Shown here piece by piece: positions 9,273 through 18,395 of a DNA stretch of 64,000 nt (within the stretch, counting starts at the first letter, position 1; every line of letters begins with the position of its first letter). The notes beneath the pieces were generated by a model, which worked only from the letters and a program-made list of their open reading frames with translations, was not told the origin of the DNA and did no database searches. The stretch is from Pedobacter frigidisoli (GTDB taxonomy: Bacteria; Bacteroidota; Bacteroidia; Sphingobacteriales; Sphingobacteriaceae): positions 240,161 to 304,160 of the forward strand of contig NZ_SJSN01000006.1 of the NCBI RefSeq assembly GCF_004331675.1, in the 5' to 3' direction. The translations under genes and the position numbers were made by a program.

Positions 9273-9787
9273 AATTTATTAACGTATGATTTAGATTACC
9301 AAATTAAAACAATTTACATTATAATATTTAATAATTAACACCTAACACCATAAACAATTTAAAAATCAGATAGTTAAAGCAGCAATAAACGTACAAACAA
9401 TTAACAAATACAATTTAAACAATTAACATTTTCAGGCTGTTCCTCAATGTCTCTCTGTCATTCTAAGGAACGAAGAACCCGCAACCGATTAGCAATGCTC
9501 TTAAATTTCTCTCTGTCATTCTGAGCACAGCGAAGAATCCCCAGCCGATTAGCAAGCTCTTAAATCTCTCTCTGTCATTCTGAGCACAGCGAAGAATCCC
9601 CAGCCGATTAGCAAAGCTCTAACATAACCCACCAATTTTGCTTCTGCGGTATATTCTCGTTAGTACTCCGTAGATTAGAGATTCTTCACTGCGTTCAGAA
9701 TGACAAGCAACGCAACTCATGCTTGCTCCGTAGGTCTTCACTGCATTCAGAATAACAGAGTTCTCAGAATGACAACATTTCTTGGCG

Positions 9788-10090
9788 CTATTCCTCATAA
9801 ATGTCGCTATTCATAAATCGCCAATCAGGGTTTTCAGTTTCAATCAAAGCATTTTTTTTGACTCTCGTCCAACCCTTTATTTCTTTTTCACGCTCTATTG
9901 CGTGTTCTATATATTGGTATCTTTCAAAAAAAACCAAGTATTAACAGTTGTACTTTTTCGTGAAAGCATATTTATTATTATCATTTTCGAGGTGTTGTTT
10001 AAGCCTTACCTCTAAATCGTTTGTAACTCCAGTATATACGACCGTTTTGTTCTTATTAGTTAGTATATAAACAAAGTAATTGTGGCTCAT
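9788..10090 (-). pseudogene. GIY-YIG nuclease gene, copy with a nonsense codon
   Basis: This copy matches the intact gene at 10426-10728 at an offset of 638 bp. It differs by a TAT to TAA change at 9943-9941, which stops translation within the YNCYYLV segment about 45 residues in. Lengths match and I see no frameshift. As read it can make only a fragment with the GIY-YIG core but without the C-terminal half. Confidence 0.85.
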
Positions 10091-10425
10091 AGAATTAAAA
10101 GTAACTGATTTTAATTGAATAGCACAATCTTGTCATTCTGAGGTACGAAGACCGCGAAGCAGCTACGAAGTAAATCCCCAACCGAATTGGCGATGAACTT
10201 AAATTTCTCGCTGTCATTCTGAGCATAGCGAAGAATCCCCAACCGATTAGCAATGCTCAAAAGTACCCCACTAATTTGGTTCGGTGGTGTATTCTCGTTA
10301 GTACTCCGTAGATTAGAGATTCTTCACTGCGTTCAGAATGACAAGCAACGCAACTCATGCTTGCTCCGTAGGTCTTCACTGCATTCAGAATGACAGAGTT
10401 CTCAGAATGACAACATTTCTTGGCG

Positions 10426-10728
10426 CTATTCCTCATAAATGTCGCTATTCATAAATCGCCAATCAGGGTTTTCAGTTTCAATCAAAGCATTTTTTTTGAC
10501 TCTCGTCCAACCTTTTATTTCTTTTTCACGCTCTATTGCATGTTCTATATATTGGTATCTTTCAAAAAAAACCAAGTAATAACAGTTGTACTTTTTCGTG
10601 AAAGCATATTTATTATTAACATTTTCGAGGTGTTGTTTAAGCCTTACCTCTAAATCGTTTGTAACTCCAGTATATACGACCGTTTTGTTTTTATTGGTTA
10701 GTATATAAACAAAGTAATTGTGGCTCAT
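10426..10728 (-). CDS. Small GIY-YIG nuclease-family protein
   Basis: A 100-residue single-domain protein of the UvrC/SLX1-like GIY-YIG superfamily. The hallmark is YVYIL-type strand FVYILTN followed by VVYTGVTNDLEVRLKQH, then an ERYQYIEHAIEREKEIKGW segment with the conserved glutamate in the usual position. The first motif residue pair is VYI-L and YTG rather than strict GIY-YIG, as is common in this bacterial subfamily. Catalysis of DNA cleavage is known for relatives, not shown here. The gene is bracketed by inverted GTCATTCTGAG repeats and has a degraded twin next to it. Confidence 0.88.
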   Translation of the reverse strand: MSHNYFVYILTNKNKTVVYTGVTNDLEVRLKQHLENVNNKYAFTKKYNCYYLVFFERYQYIEHAIEREKEIKGWTRVKKNALIETENPDWRFMNSDIYEE

Positions 10729-12169
10729 AGAATTAAAAGTAACTGATTTTAATTGAATAGCATAATCTTGTCATTCTGAGGAATGAAGACCGCGAAGCAG
10801 CTTCGAAGTAAATCCCCAACCGAATTGGCGATGAACTTAAATTTCTCGCTGTCATTCTGAGCATAGCGAAGAATCCCCAAGCGATTAGCAATGCTCGAAC
10901 ATAACCCACCAATTTGGTTCGGTGGTGTATTCTCTTTAGTACTCCGTAGCTTAGAGATTATTCATTATCTGCTTGTATTTTTAACGGTACTCATGCTTGC
11001 TCCGCAGGTCTTCACTGCGTTCAGAATGACAAAGCATTCAGAATGACAAACCTATAATATTGCTGTCATTCTGAGGTACGAAGACCGCGAAGCAGCTACG
11101 AAGTAAATCCCCAACCGAATTGGCGATGAACTTAAATTTCTCGCTGTCATTCTGAGCATAGCGAAGAATCCCCAAGCGATTAGCAATGCCCAAAAGTACC
11201 CCACTAATTTGGTTCGGTGCTGTATTCTCTTTAGTACTCCGTAGCTTAGAGATTCTTCACTGCGTTCAGAATGACAGAGCATTCAGAATGACAAACTTAT
11301 AATATTGCTGTCATTCTGAGGAATGAAGACCGCGAAGCAGCTACGAAGTAAATCTCCAACCGAATTGGCGATGAACTTAAATTTCTCTCTGTCATTCTGA
11401 GCACAGCGAAGAACCCCCAGCCGATTAGCAAGCTCTTAAATCTCTTTCTGTCATTCTGAGCACAGCGAAGAATCCCCAGCCGATTATCAAGCTCTTAAAT
11501 CTCTCTCTGTCATTCTGAGCACAGCGAAGAATCTGCAACCGATTAGCAAAGCTCTTAAATTTCTCGCTGTCATTCTGAGCATAGCGAAGAATCCCCAAGC
11601 GATTAGCAATGCTCGAACATAACCCACCAATTTGGTTCGGTGGTGTATTCTCTTTAGTACTCCGTAGATTAGAGATTCTTCACTGCATTCAGAATGACAA
11701 ACCTATAATATTGCTGTCATTCTGAGGAATGAAGACCGCGAAGCAGCTACGAAGTAAATCCCCAACCGAATTGGCGATGAACTTAAATTTCTCGCTGTCA
11801 TTCTGAGCATAGCGAAGAATCCCTAAGCGATTAGCAATGCTCAAACGTAACCCACCAATTTGGTTCGGTTGTGTATTCTCTTTAGTACTCCGTAGCTTAG
11901 AGATTATTCATTATCTGCTTGTATTTTTAACGGTACTCATGCTTGCTCCGCAGGTCTTCACTGCGTTCAGAATGACAGAGCATTCAGAATGACAAACCTA
12001 TAATATTGCTGTCATTCTGAGGAATGAAGACCGCGAAGCAGCTACGAAGTAAATCTGCAACCGATTTGCACTGTGTTAGCATAACGCATTGTTCCCTTTG
12101 GCTACGGGTTATTAAAGCTTTGCGTTTCATCGCTTGGGGATTCTTCACTGCGTTCAGAATGACAAAATG

Positions 12170-13345
12170 TTACCTAAACATTTTCTGCAGCAAAGCCTGA
12201 AACAAGTTTTCTGATGCTTTTATCTGCGCCTTAACCTTTTCTTTTTGTAATTCGATGTTTTTAATTTGCACTGCAAATTGGTTTTGGAGAGCGATAGGGG
12301 GAGCTAAAATTTTAAACTTATTGATTTTAGCTAGGGTGAATCTTCTAATAGCTGCTCCTGCCATATAATTTCTTATGTAATTTTCTTTAACATATTCATT
12401 ATTCAACCAATAACATAGATACTGCTCGTTTATTAACTGTAAATTCGGCTTAATAAGAGCCAAGCTTGAAAGCATACTAAATTCAAATTCATAATTATTA
12501 ACTGCCGCCACCCCAGTTGTAGCACCATCTTTTATATATAAAACATCATCTTTTTTCGGATTACATCTTGAATATATCCCTAAATGGTCTTCCTCACTTA
12601 TAAATGTTGGATTAGAATAGAAATCGACTAAATTTTTTCTTACATGCTTTGCGGTAATATATGGCCTGCCAGATAGATGATTTGGTGGAGAAAAATGAGT
12701 TCCATCTGTTATTTTTAAACATAACTTTTTTAACTCTTCATTATTCCACCCCTTTTCATTTCTTACGGGGTCGCCGAACATATCAATAAAAAGGCTTTGC
12801 GCTAAAGCATCATAATGTTTAAGCAGTGCTAAATCCTTTTTACGCAAAACATCTGTCTTATCTAAAATCTCGGCAATTTGCTTTTGAATGGGTAATGGAG
12901 GGAGTGGGATTTCGATTTTAGATATGTCACTTAATCCGATACTCGGATAGGCTGAATCCTTTATTAACTGAGATGGGTTGAAGTAAAACAAAAAGTAACT
13001 ACAATAAGCTGAATCTAAAAAGTTCAGATTTGGAGTCACTGAAGCAAGGTGACTTACATAAAAAGAGTCTTCTTCTAATTTATAAATTCTGTTAAGCGTA
13101 GCAGACATACCACTTTTGGCAAAAATAACACTTCCCTTTTTCAAAATCTTTAATCTACAGGCCTTAGCATTTACCTCGTTTATTGTTGGTAGCTCACTTA
13201 AATCTTTTCCATTAGTTAATTCCAAAAGATGACCTGCTCTAATAAATGGTAATCCATCATTTATTGTAAAACATGGGTCCTTAGGCGCTGACTGACCTGC
13301 GGACACTTCAGATACCTCATTTAACCACACTTTCTCCCAATTCAT
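12170..13345 (-). CDS. hsdS: Type I restriction-modification specificity subunit HsdS
   Basis: 391 residues with the classic duplicated layout: target recognition domain 1 (~1-150), a conserved helical region with PLPPLPIQKQIAEIL (~150-195), target recognition domain 2 (~205-345, with GRPYITAKHVRKN), and a second conserved helical region (APPIALQNQFAVQI, ~350-391). The two recognition domains read the halves of a split target site; the site cannot be read from the sequence. Its ATG overlaps the hsdM stop by 4 bp, a sign of coupled translation. The length is normal and the gene looks intact. Confidence 0.93.
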   Translation of the reverse strand: MNWEKVWLNEVSEVSAGQSAPKDPCFTINDGLPFIRAGHLLELTNGKDLSELPTINEVNAKACRLKILKKGSVIFAKSGMSATLNRIYKLEEDSFYVSHLASVTPNLNFLDSAYCSYFLFYFNPSQLIKDSAYPSIGLSDISKIEIPLPPLPIQKQIAEILDKTDVLRKKDLALLKHYDALAQSLFIDMFGDPVRNEKGWNNEELKKLCLKITDGTHFSPPNHLSGRPYITAKHVRKNLVDFYSNPTFISEEDHLGIYSRCNPKKDDVLYIKDGATTGVAAVNNYEFEFSMLSSLALIKPNLQLINEQYLCYWLNNEYVKENYIRNYMAGAAIRRFTLAKINKFKILAPPIALQNQFAVQIKNIELQKEKVKAQIKASENLFQALLQKMFR

Positions 13346-14826
13346 ACCAATTCTTTCGCTAACAAAGTTTTCAAATCAGCCATCAAAGCTGTTCTTTCTT
13401 CATCTAAAACCAAAATTTGTTTAATAATAGTTTCAGGTTTATCGTAAGTTTTTTCTTCGTGTACCACTTCTTTGTAGCGGTTAATGCTTAAATCGTAATT
13501 GTTTTCTTGTATTTCGGCAAGCGGTACCAAGAAACTTTGTTCGGTACGGCTACGGTTTTGTTCAATGGTAGTAGTACGGTTATGCCAGCGGTTTACTACA
13601 TCGGGTATATCGTTGTCGCTAATTACCTGGCGTTTATCATCTAAACTGAGTCCGTCGGCTTTCATATCGTAGAACCAAACTTTATCGGTACCGCCAGCGC
13701 CTGTTTTGGTAAAAAACAAAATGGCAGTGCTTACCCCTGCATAAGGTTTAAAAACACCGCTCGGCATACTAATTACGCCCGTTAATTGATTGTTATCTAT
13801 AATTTCTTTACGGATTTGCTTGTGTGCATTACTGCTGCCAAATAAAACACCATCGGGTACAATTACCGCAGCACGGCCGCCAACTTTTAAGCCGCGTAAA
13901 ATTAAGGCCAAGAAAAGCAATTCGGTTTTAGTGGTTTTGACCACGCTGCTTAAACTGCTATCAACCGCTTCGGCATCTAACGAGCCTTTAAACGGCGGGT
14001 TAGCCAGAATTAAACTGGCCTGTGCTTTAAAACCGCTATTGGCCTCGCTCAAAGCATCAACATCAATTAATTTTGGGTGTTCTATGCCGTGTAACAGTAA
14101 ATTCATGGCACCGATACGAATCATGGTGGCATCGAATTCCATACCCAAAAACATATCGCCCTCGTAACGCTTGCGGGTAGCTTCTTTATTTAAGATATCG
14201 GGATTTTGCTCCAATACATATTCAGCAGCTTTTACCAAGAAACCAGATGAACCTGCCGATGGGTCGCAGATGGTATCTTCAATGGTGGGCTGGGTCATTT
14301 CCACCATCATACGGATAATGTGGCGTGGTGTACGGAACTGTCCGTTGGTGCCTGCAGTAGCAATTTTGCTTAGCAAATATTCGTAAACATCGCCCTTGGT
14401 GTCACGGTCGTTCATATCAACTGCCGATAATAAATCGACCACCAATTGCAGCAAACGCGGTGTCGGAATCATAAACGTAGCGCCTTTCATATATCGGTTA
14501 AATACCGAATCAGTTGCGGCACCTTTATTTTTCATGAAATCGAAAACACCATCAAGCTTACGGAAATGCTCGAACATTTCTTCGGCACCTAAATCTTTAA
14601 AAACACTCCAACGCAGGTTTTGCTCGTCGGCCTTATAAATTGGGTTATCTGTGGGTGTTCCTAAAATCCTGGCTTTATTATCTTGCAGAATTTGCAATTC
14701 ATCTAATCGCCTGATAAATAGCAGGTAAGTAATTTGCTCAATAACAGTTAAGGGGTTAGAAATTCCTCCAGACCAAAAGGTTTCCCAAATTTTATCTATT
14801 TGTGATTTTAACGAAGAGTTTAGAAT
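13342..14826 (-). CDS. hsdM: Type I restriction-modification methyltransferase subunit HsdM, start codon unclear
   Basis: An N6-adenine methyltransferase with the AdoMet motif DPSAGSSGFL and catalytic NPPF (ANPPFKG). A TTG at 14697 gives 451 residues, but the 41 upstream codons in frame clearly encode the HsdM N-terminal domain (IWETFWSGGISNPLTVIEQ), so the gene begins earlier. There is no ATG, GTG or TTG between 14697 and the TAA at 14838-14836. The family start aligns near 14826-14821, where the codons are ATT and CTA. A 13-bp sequence (AAGAGTTTAGAAT, plus strand) is repeated at 14814 and 14830 over this spot. Start given as ATT 14826, tentatively. It uses hsdS for site choice. Confidence 0.82.
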   Translation of the reverse strand: MLNSSLKSQIDKIWETFWSGGISNPLTVIEQITYLLFIRRLDELQILQDNKARILGTPTDNPIYKADEQNLRWSVFKDLGAEEMFEHFRKLDGVFDFMKNKGAATDSVFNRYMKGATFMIPTPRLLQLVVDLLSAVDMNDRDTKGDVYEYLLSKIATAGTNGQFRTPRHIIRMMVEMTQPTIEDTICDPSAGSSGFLVKAAEYVLEQNPDILNKEATRKRYEGDMFLGMEFDATMIRIGAMNLLLHGIEHPKLIDVDALSEANSGFKAQASLILANPPFKGSLDAEAVDSSLSSVVKTTKTELLFLALILRGLKVGGRAAVIVPDGVLFGSSNAHKQIRKEIIDNNQLTGVISMPSGVFKPYAGVSTAILFFTKTGAGGTDKVWFYDMKADGLSLDDKRQVISDNDIPDVVNRWHNRTTTIEQNRSRTEQSFLVPLAEIQENNYDLSINRYKEVVHEEKTYDKPETIIKQILVLDEERTALMADLKTLLAKELV

Positions 14827-14851
14827 GTAAAGAGTTTAGAATTTTGTTTCG

Positions 14852-14859
14852 CAAAGCTA
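14852..14859 (-). promoter_or_regulatory. Possible -7 element for hsdM
   Basis: TAGCTTTG on the minus strand matches the Bacteroidota -7 consensus TAnnTTTG. It would start a transcript some 20 bases before the expected hsdM start near 14826. I see no TTTG -33 element at the usual spacing, so this is weak. Confidence 0.4.
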
Positions 14860-15181
14860 ATAAATTTCAGTTGGCAGTTTAAGCATCGGCATAAGCATTT
14901 TAAGGTTTTGTTTAATTTGCTGATTAGCTTGAATACTTAATATTTTAAAAGAAAAGATTTAAAAAACATTATCTAATTTTTTGTTTGTTTCACATTGCCG
15001 TAAAGATAGATTACAGGCAATGTTTAACCTTACGGTTTCCCGTATCTCTAAATAAAAATACTTCACTCCAAAAAGATTAATCACAAAGGAAACAGAGATT
15101 TCACAGAGAACACAGAAAAGCGCTTACGCTCGTCCTTATCCAGCTTTGCAATGAAAAATTTGAAGTAAGATCCTCCCCCTT
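14860..15181. other. Intergenic region without visible gene
   Basis: About 320 bp of AT-rich sequence between the divergent side of hsdM and the end of the lipoprotein gene. A stretch near 15080-15120 (CACAAAGGAAACAGAGATTT, CACAGAGAACACAGA) resembles dispersed CACAGAG-type repeats. I see no RNA gene or clear terminator. Confidence 0.5.
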
Positions 15182-15808
15182 TTACTCAATCAACTTCCAT
15201 TCTGGATGCAATGTTAAATATGTCGCATTAACCGATTTATTCATCGGATGAACGGTTACAGAAATACTTTTACCTTTAAGAAACTCAAAACCAATACCAT
15301 CTTTCTGGGCATCATAAACAAGAACAGTATCCTTATTTTCGTTAAGGTAGGTCGACACTTTTTCCACAGCAGGAAATTTAAGTTTGGTATCAGCTATGCT
15401 CTTTCCTGTGGTAAATCCATCTTGAGTCTTAAATTTATCTGAGGTAATTCGAATTTGCTTTACATCTTTCATGCGCATGCTGGTATCCCGATAAGAAGAA
15501 TAAATGGCGATCTCATTTCTCATTCCACCAGTAGAATCATTGCTGTACCAAATACCCCAAGCTTTTCCCATGGCCGCATCTCCAGCATTTGGCCTACCCA
15601 ATAATTTCCCTACATTTTCTACATCCTCGCCAAGAGAAATCTCCCCCACCGAGCGACCTGGAACAACAAGAAAACGTTCATCAACAATTTTGCCAGGCCC
15701 CGATTCGATACTTGCAATCGAATCCGTTTTATGTTCAGCATTTTGAGATGACTGACAAGCCGCAAAGCTTATGCACAATCCCAATAGGATAAGTTTTGTA
15801 GATTTCAT
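15182..15808 (-). CDS. Predicted lipoprotein of unknown function
   Basis: About 208 residues when started at the second methionine (MKSTKLILLGLCISFAAC), which gives a clean lipoprotein signal with FAAC as lipobox. The upstream start at 15826 would add six residues (MSCSTA). The mature part has a SVGEISLGEDVENVGKLLGRP stretch like small periplasmic domains that recur in Bacteroidota lipoproteins, but I recognise no named family. It is probably anchored in an outer or inner membrane facing the periplasm. It is divergent from the PolX-like gene and stands alone. Confidence 0.72.
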   Translation of the reverse strand: MKSTKLILLGLCISFAACQSSQNAEHKTDSIASIESGPGKIVDERFLVVPGRSVGEISLGEDVENVGKLLGRPNAGDAAMGKAWGIWYSNDSTGGMRNEIAIYSSYRDTSMRMKDVKQIRITSDKFKTQDGFTTGKSIADTKLKFPAVEKVSTYLNENKDTVLVYDAQKDGIGFEFLKGKSISVTVHPMNKSVNATYLTLHPEWKLIE

Positions 15809-15894
15809 TGCTGTAGAACAGCTCATTACAAATTCTGTTTGAAAAAATATATCACCCTAAGGTTTTAAGGCATTATTTTCTAATTTTACAGCTT

Positions 15895-17571
15895 ATGGAA
15901 AATAAAACCATCGCCCGCACTTTACGTCTCCTATCGCAATTAATGGAATTGCATGAAGAGAATCCTTTCAAAATAAAATCGATAGCAAACGCCTATTTTA
16001 AGGTTGATAAATTGCCTTTTGCACTAAAGGATAAGCCTATTGAAGATATAGATAAAATTGATGGAATAGGTAAAGGATTGGCAGGTAAAATAATAGAGCT
16101 ACTACAAACTGGCGAACTTAAAGAATTGAATGATATTATTCAGCAAACACCAGAGGGCGTTGTGGATATGCTCGGGATTAAGGGAATTGGTCCGAAGAAA
16201 ATATTGATTATTTGGCGAACACTGGGTATAGAGAGCATTGGCGAACTATATTATGCCTGTAACGAAAATCGGTTAATTGAGGCGAAAGGTTTTGGCTTAA
16301 AAACCCAAGAGGAAATTAAAAATGCCATCGAATTTAAATTGGCGGCAAACGGAAGATTTTTATACGCACAAGTAGAGGGATTTGCGAATACATTACATAC
16401 ACAACTCTCAGAATGGTTGGTAAGGTTCGGCAGCCATTCATCATTAGGTTTCGCAGGTCAATATCGCCGTGCTTGCGAAATCATCGATGAGTTAGAGTTT
16501 GTTATCGGTACTGAGCATTTGGAACAAGTACTTGCCAGTTTGGAATCGTTTGAGCCACTTTCATTAATTGCTGGTGTAGATGCTTTTATTACCACAACTA
16601 GTGCTGGTTTAAGAGTTAAAATTTTCGTGGTTGATAAAGCTGATTTTTACCTGCAATGGTTTAAGCAAACTGGAAACGCCGAACATGTAGAAAAGGTATT
16701 GCAATTAGCTGGAAATGGCCCTTTTGCAAATGAAGAGGAAATTTACAGCAAAGCTGGATTAGCTTTTATAGAACCCGAACTTCGTGAGGATTTTGATGAA
16801 ATCGAATTGGCCAAGGCGAATAAACTCCCAACACTAATCGCATACAATGATTTAAAAGGCAGTTTACACAACCACTCTACCTGGAGCGATGGCGTTCATA
16901 CTCTCGAACAAATGGCTGTTTATTGTAAGGATACTTTAAACATGCAGTATTTCGGAATTTGCGACCACTCAAAAACTGCCGTTTATGCTAAAGGATTAAA
17001 TGAACAACGTGTTTTCGGGCAACATCGAGAAATTGATGAATTGAACAAAAAACTGGCACCTTTTAAGATTTTCAAAGGAATTGAGAGTGATATTTTAAGT
17101 GATGGTTCTTTAGATTATTCGGATGATATACTAAAAACATTCGATTTCGTTGTCGCATCTGTACATAGTAATCTGCGTATGGATGAGACTAAAGCCACTG
17201 CCCGCCTGCTTAAAGCGATTGAAAATCCCTACACCACAATTTTGGGGCATCCAACCGGGCGCTTATTGTTAAGCCGAGCAGGCTACCCGATTGATTATAA
17301 AAAAATTATCGATGCCTGTGCTTCCAATAATGTGGTTATCGAAATCAATGCAAATCCGTTACGTTTGGATTTAGATTGGCGTTGGCACCGTTATGCATTG
17401 GAAAAAGGTGTTTTGCTATCGGTAAATCCCGATGCACACCGAACAGAGGGTTTCCATGATATGCGATTTGGAATATTAGTGGCCCGTAAAGGTGGCTTAA
17501 GCGCCGATAAGTGTTTAAATGCTTTTTCTTTGGAAGAGATAACGGAGTATTTTAACAAGAAAAAAGGTTAG
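15895..17571 (+). CDS. PolX-like protein: helix-hairpin-helix, degenerate polymerase X domain and PHP exonuclease domain
   Basis: 558 residues, the usual bacterial PolX length. Helix-hairpin-helix segments (IDGIGKGLAGKI, IKGIGPKKI) occupy ~50-110 and a polymerase X-like domain ~150-300. A C-terminal PHP domain (~320-558) has LHNHSTWSDG, GICDHSK, VASVHSNL, ILGHPTGR and VNPDAH, all metal ligands present. The polymerase active site is altered: the usual G-D-I-D after AGSFRR reads D-E-L-E (AGQYRR then Glu199, Glu201) and the third aspartate is Lys242. Polymerase activity is therefore doubtful, while the 3'-5' exonuclease/phosphoesterase probably remains. It is likely involved in DNA repair. Confidence 0.9.
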   Translation: MENKTIARTLRLLSQLMELHEENPFKIKSIANAYFKVDKLPFALKDKPIEDIDKIDGIGKGLAGKIIELLQTGELKELNDIIQQTPEGVVDMLGIKGIGPKKILIIWRTLGIESIGELYYACNENRLIEAKGFGLKTQEEIKNAIEFKLAANGRFLYAQVEGFANTLHTQLSEWLVRFGSHSSLGFAGQYRRACEIIDELEFVIGTEHLEQVLASLESFEPLSLIAGVDAFITTTSAGLRVKIFVVDKADFYLQWFKQTGNAEHVEKVLQLAGNGPFANEEEIYSKAGLAFIEPELREDFDEIELAKANKLPTLIAYNDLKGSLHNHSTWSDGVHTLEQMAVYCKDTLNMQYFGICDHSKTAVYAKGLNEQRVFGQHREIDELNKKLAPFKIFKGIESDILSDGSLDYSDDILKTFDFVVASVHSNLRMDETKATARLLKAIENPYTTILGHPTGRLLLSRAGYPIDYKKIIDACASNNVVIEINANPLRLDLDWRWHRYALEKGVLLSVNPDAHRTEGFHDMRFGILVARKGGLSADKCLNAFSLEEITEYFNKKKG

Positions 17572-17657
17572 CCGCAGATTCGCAGATTAATTTTAGGAGA
17601 ATACTAAATCGAAATAATATTAAGTTCATCAATGAAAATCTGCGAATCTGCGGCTAA
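17568..17657. repeat. Inverted repeat of the CCGCAGATTCGCAGATT family
   Basis: A perfect 21-bp inverted repeat: the left arm 17568-17588 begins TTAGCCGCAGATTC and overlaps the PolX-like stop codon, and the right arm 17637-17657 is its exact reverse complement. The 48-bp centre is AT-rich. Half-copies occur near 2550, 3175, 24320 and 24420. It could act as a transcript end structure, but it lacks a strong T-run. Confidence 0.85.
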
Positions 17658-17684
17658 AAAACAAATTATACATAACTTTACCCC

Positions 17685-18287
17685 ATGATAAGTGAAATTG
17701 CCAACCGCATATTTAACCAAGTAATTACAGACTATCACAAGTTTGATGATATCGACCAACCGGTTGAAAACCCTTACGATGCTGAAAGTTTAGAGCATCT
17801 GTTTTATGTTAAAAACTGGATTGATACCGCTCAATGGCACATGGAAGATGTTGTCCGCAATCCGCAAATCGACCCGATTGAGGGTTTGAGTTGGAAACGA
17901 CGCATTGATGCACAAAACCAGATTCGTACCGATATGGTAGAATTTATAGATGGTTACTTCTTGAATCTCTACCAGGGAATTTCTGCTTTGCCTGATGCGA
18001 AAATCAATACGGAAAGTCCGGCTTGGGCAATTGACAGACTCTCTATCTTGGCTTTGAAAATTTACCACATGCAGGAAGAGGCTGAACGCAAAACTGCATC
18101 TTCCGAACACCGTGAGCAATGCCAAACCAAGCTTAATGTATTGTTATCTCAACGCAATGATTTATCAACCAGCATAAATGAATTATTGGCTGATATTGAG
18201 GCCGGCAAGAAATACATGAAAGTGTATAAACAAATGAAAATGTATAACGACCCGAGTTTAAATCCGGTATTGTATAATAAAGCGTAA
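17685..18287 (+). CDS. DUF4254 domain protein
   Basis: 200 residues, mostly helical and soluble, matching the DUF4254 family by its FVKNWIDTAQWHMEDVVRNP-like segment (YVKNWIDTAQWH, ~40-55), the SWKRRIDAQNQIRTD stretch and the late coiled-coil region (QRNDLSTSINELLADIEAGK). The function is unknown. In Bacteroidota it often lies next to a GT9 glycosyltransferase, as here (18396-19427), so a role near cell-envelope sugar metabolism is possible but only guilt by association. The leader is very short: a TAACTTTA sequence ends 5 bp before the ATG. Confidence 0.85.
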   Translation: MISEIANRIFNQVITDYHKFDDIDQPVENPYDAESLEHLFYVKNWIDTAQWHMEDVVRNPQIDPIEGLSWKRRIDAQNQIRTDMVEFIDGYFLNLYQGISALPDAKINTESPAWAIDRLSILALKIYHMQEEAERKTASSEHREQCQTKLNVLLSQRNDLSTSINELLADIEAGKKYMKVYKQMKMYNDPSLNPVLYNKA

Positions 18288-18297
18288 CTCCACAAGT

Positions 18298-18379
18298 CGT
18301 CATTGCGAGGCACGAAGCAATCCTACAAATTCGCTATTTAACCCATAGCTTTAAGATTGCTTCGTGCCTCGCAATGACG
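18298..18379. repeat. Inverted repeat of the GTCATTGCGAGG family, copy 1
   Basis: Perfect 25-bp arms, 18298-18322 (starting CGTCATTGCGAGGCACG) and 18355-18379, surround a 32-base centre. The same element occurs in opposite orientation at 22653-22739, with matching centre (CTATTTAACCCATAGC against GCTATGGGTTGAAAATAG). Confidence 0.93.
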
Positions 18380-18395
18380 AGTGATTCAAAAAGCC

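Larger units (their letters stand above)
9650..10925. repeat. Tandem duplication of a ~638-bp block containing a GIY-YIG gene
   Basis: The block from about 9650 to 10286 repeats at about 10288-10925 with an offset of 638 bp. Both copies carry TATTCTCGTTAGTACTCC, the nuclease gene, and the same flanking repeats. They are nearly identical, with scattered single-base differences, so the duplication appears recent. Confidence 0.88.
9430..12165. repeat. Array of GTCATTCTGAG-type inverted repeats separating hsdS from hsdR
   Basis: By eye I count about 17 copies of GTCATTCTGAG-like sequence in one orientation and about 14 of its reverse complement in 2.7 kb. Two forms alternate: one continuing GGTACGAAGACCGCGAAGC, the other GCAYAGCGAAGAATCC. 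Composite blocks of roughly 250-300 bp recur, with TTAGTACTCCGTAGMTTAG and GATTAGCAATGCTC as landmarks, and shorter ~58-bp direct units lie at 11382-11620. Two GIY-YIG nuclease genes sit inside. No other coding capacity is convincing. Confidence 0.92.

Noticed and set aside
9782..10653. Plus-strand 77-codon frames opposite the GIY-YIG genes
   Set aside because: Reverse-strand shadows of the nuclease copies, conserved only because those are duplicated.
11052..11282. Minus-strand 76-codon frame beginning CHSERSEESL
   Set aside because: It is a translation of the dispersed repeats (a well-known kind of spurious ORF), with no support as a gene.
11382..11620. Direct repeats about 58 bp apart that look CRISPR-like
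   Set aside because: The repeated part is most of each unit, the in-between sequence is not unique, and no cas gene is present. They belong to the GTCATTCTGAG array.
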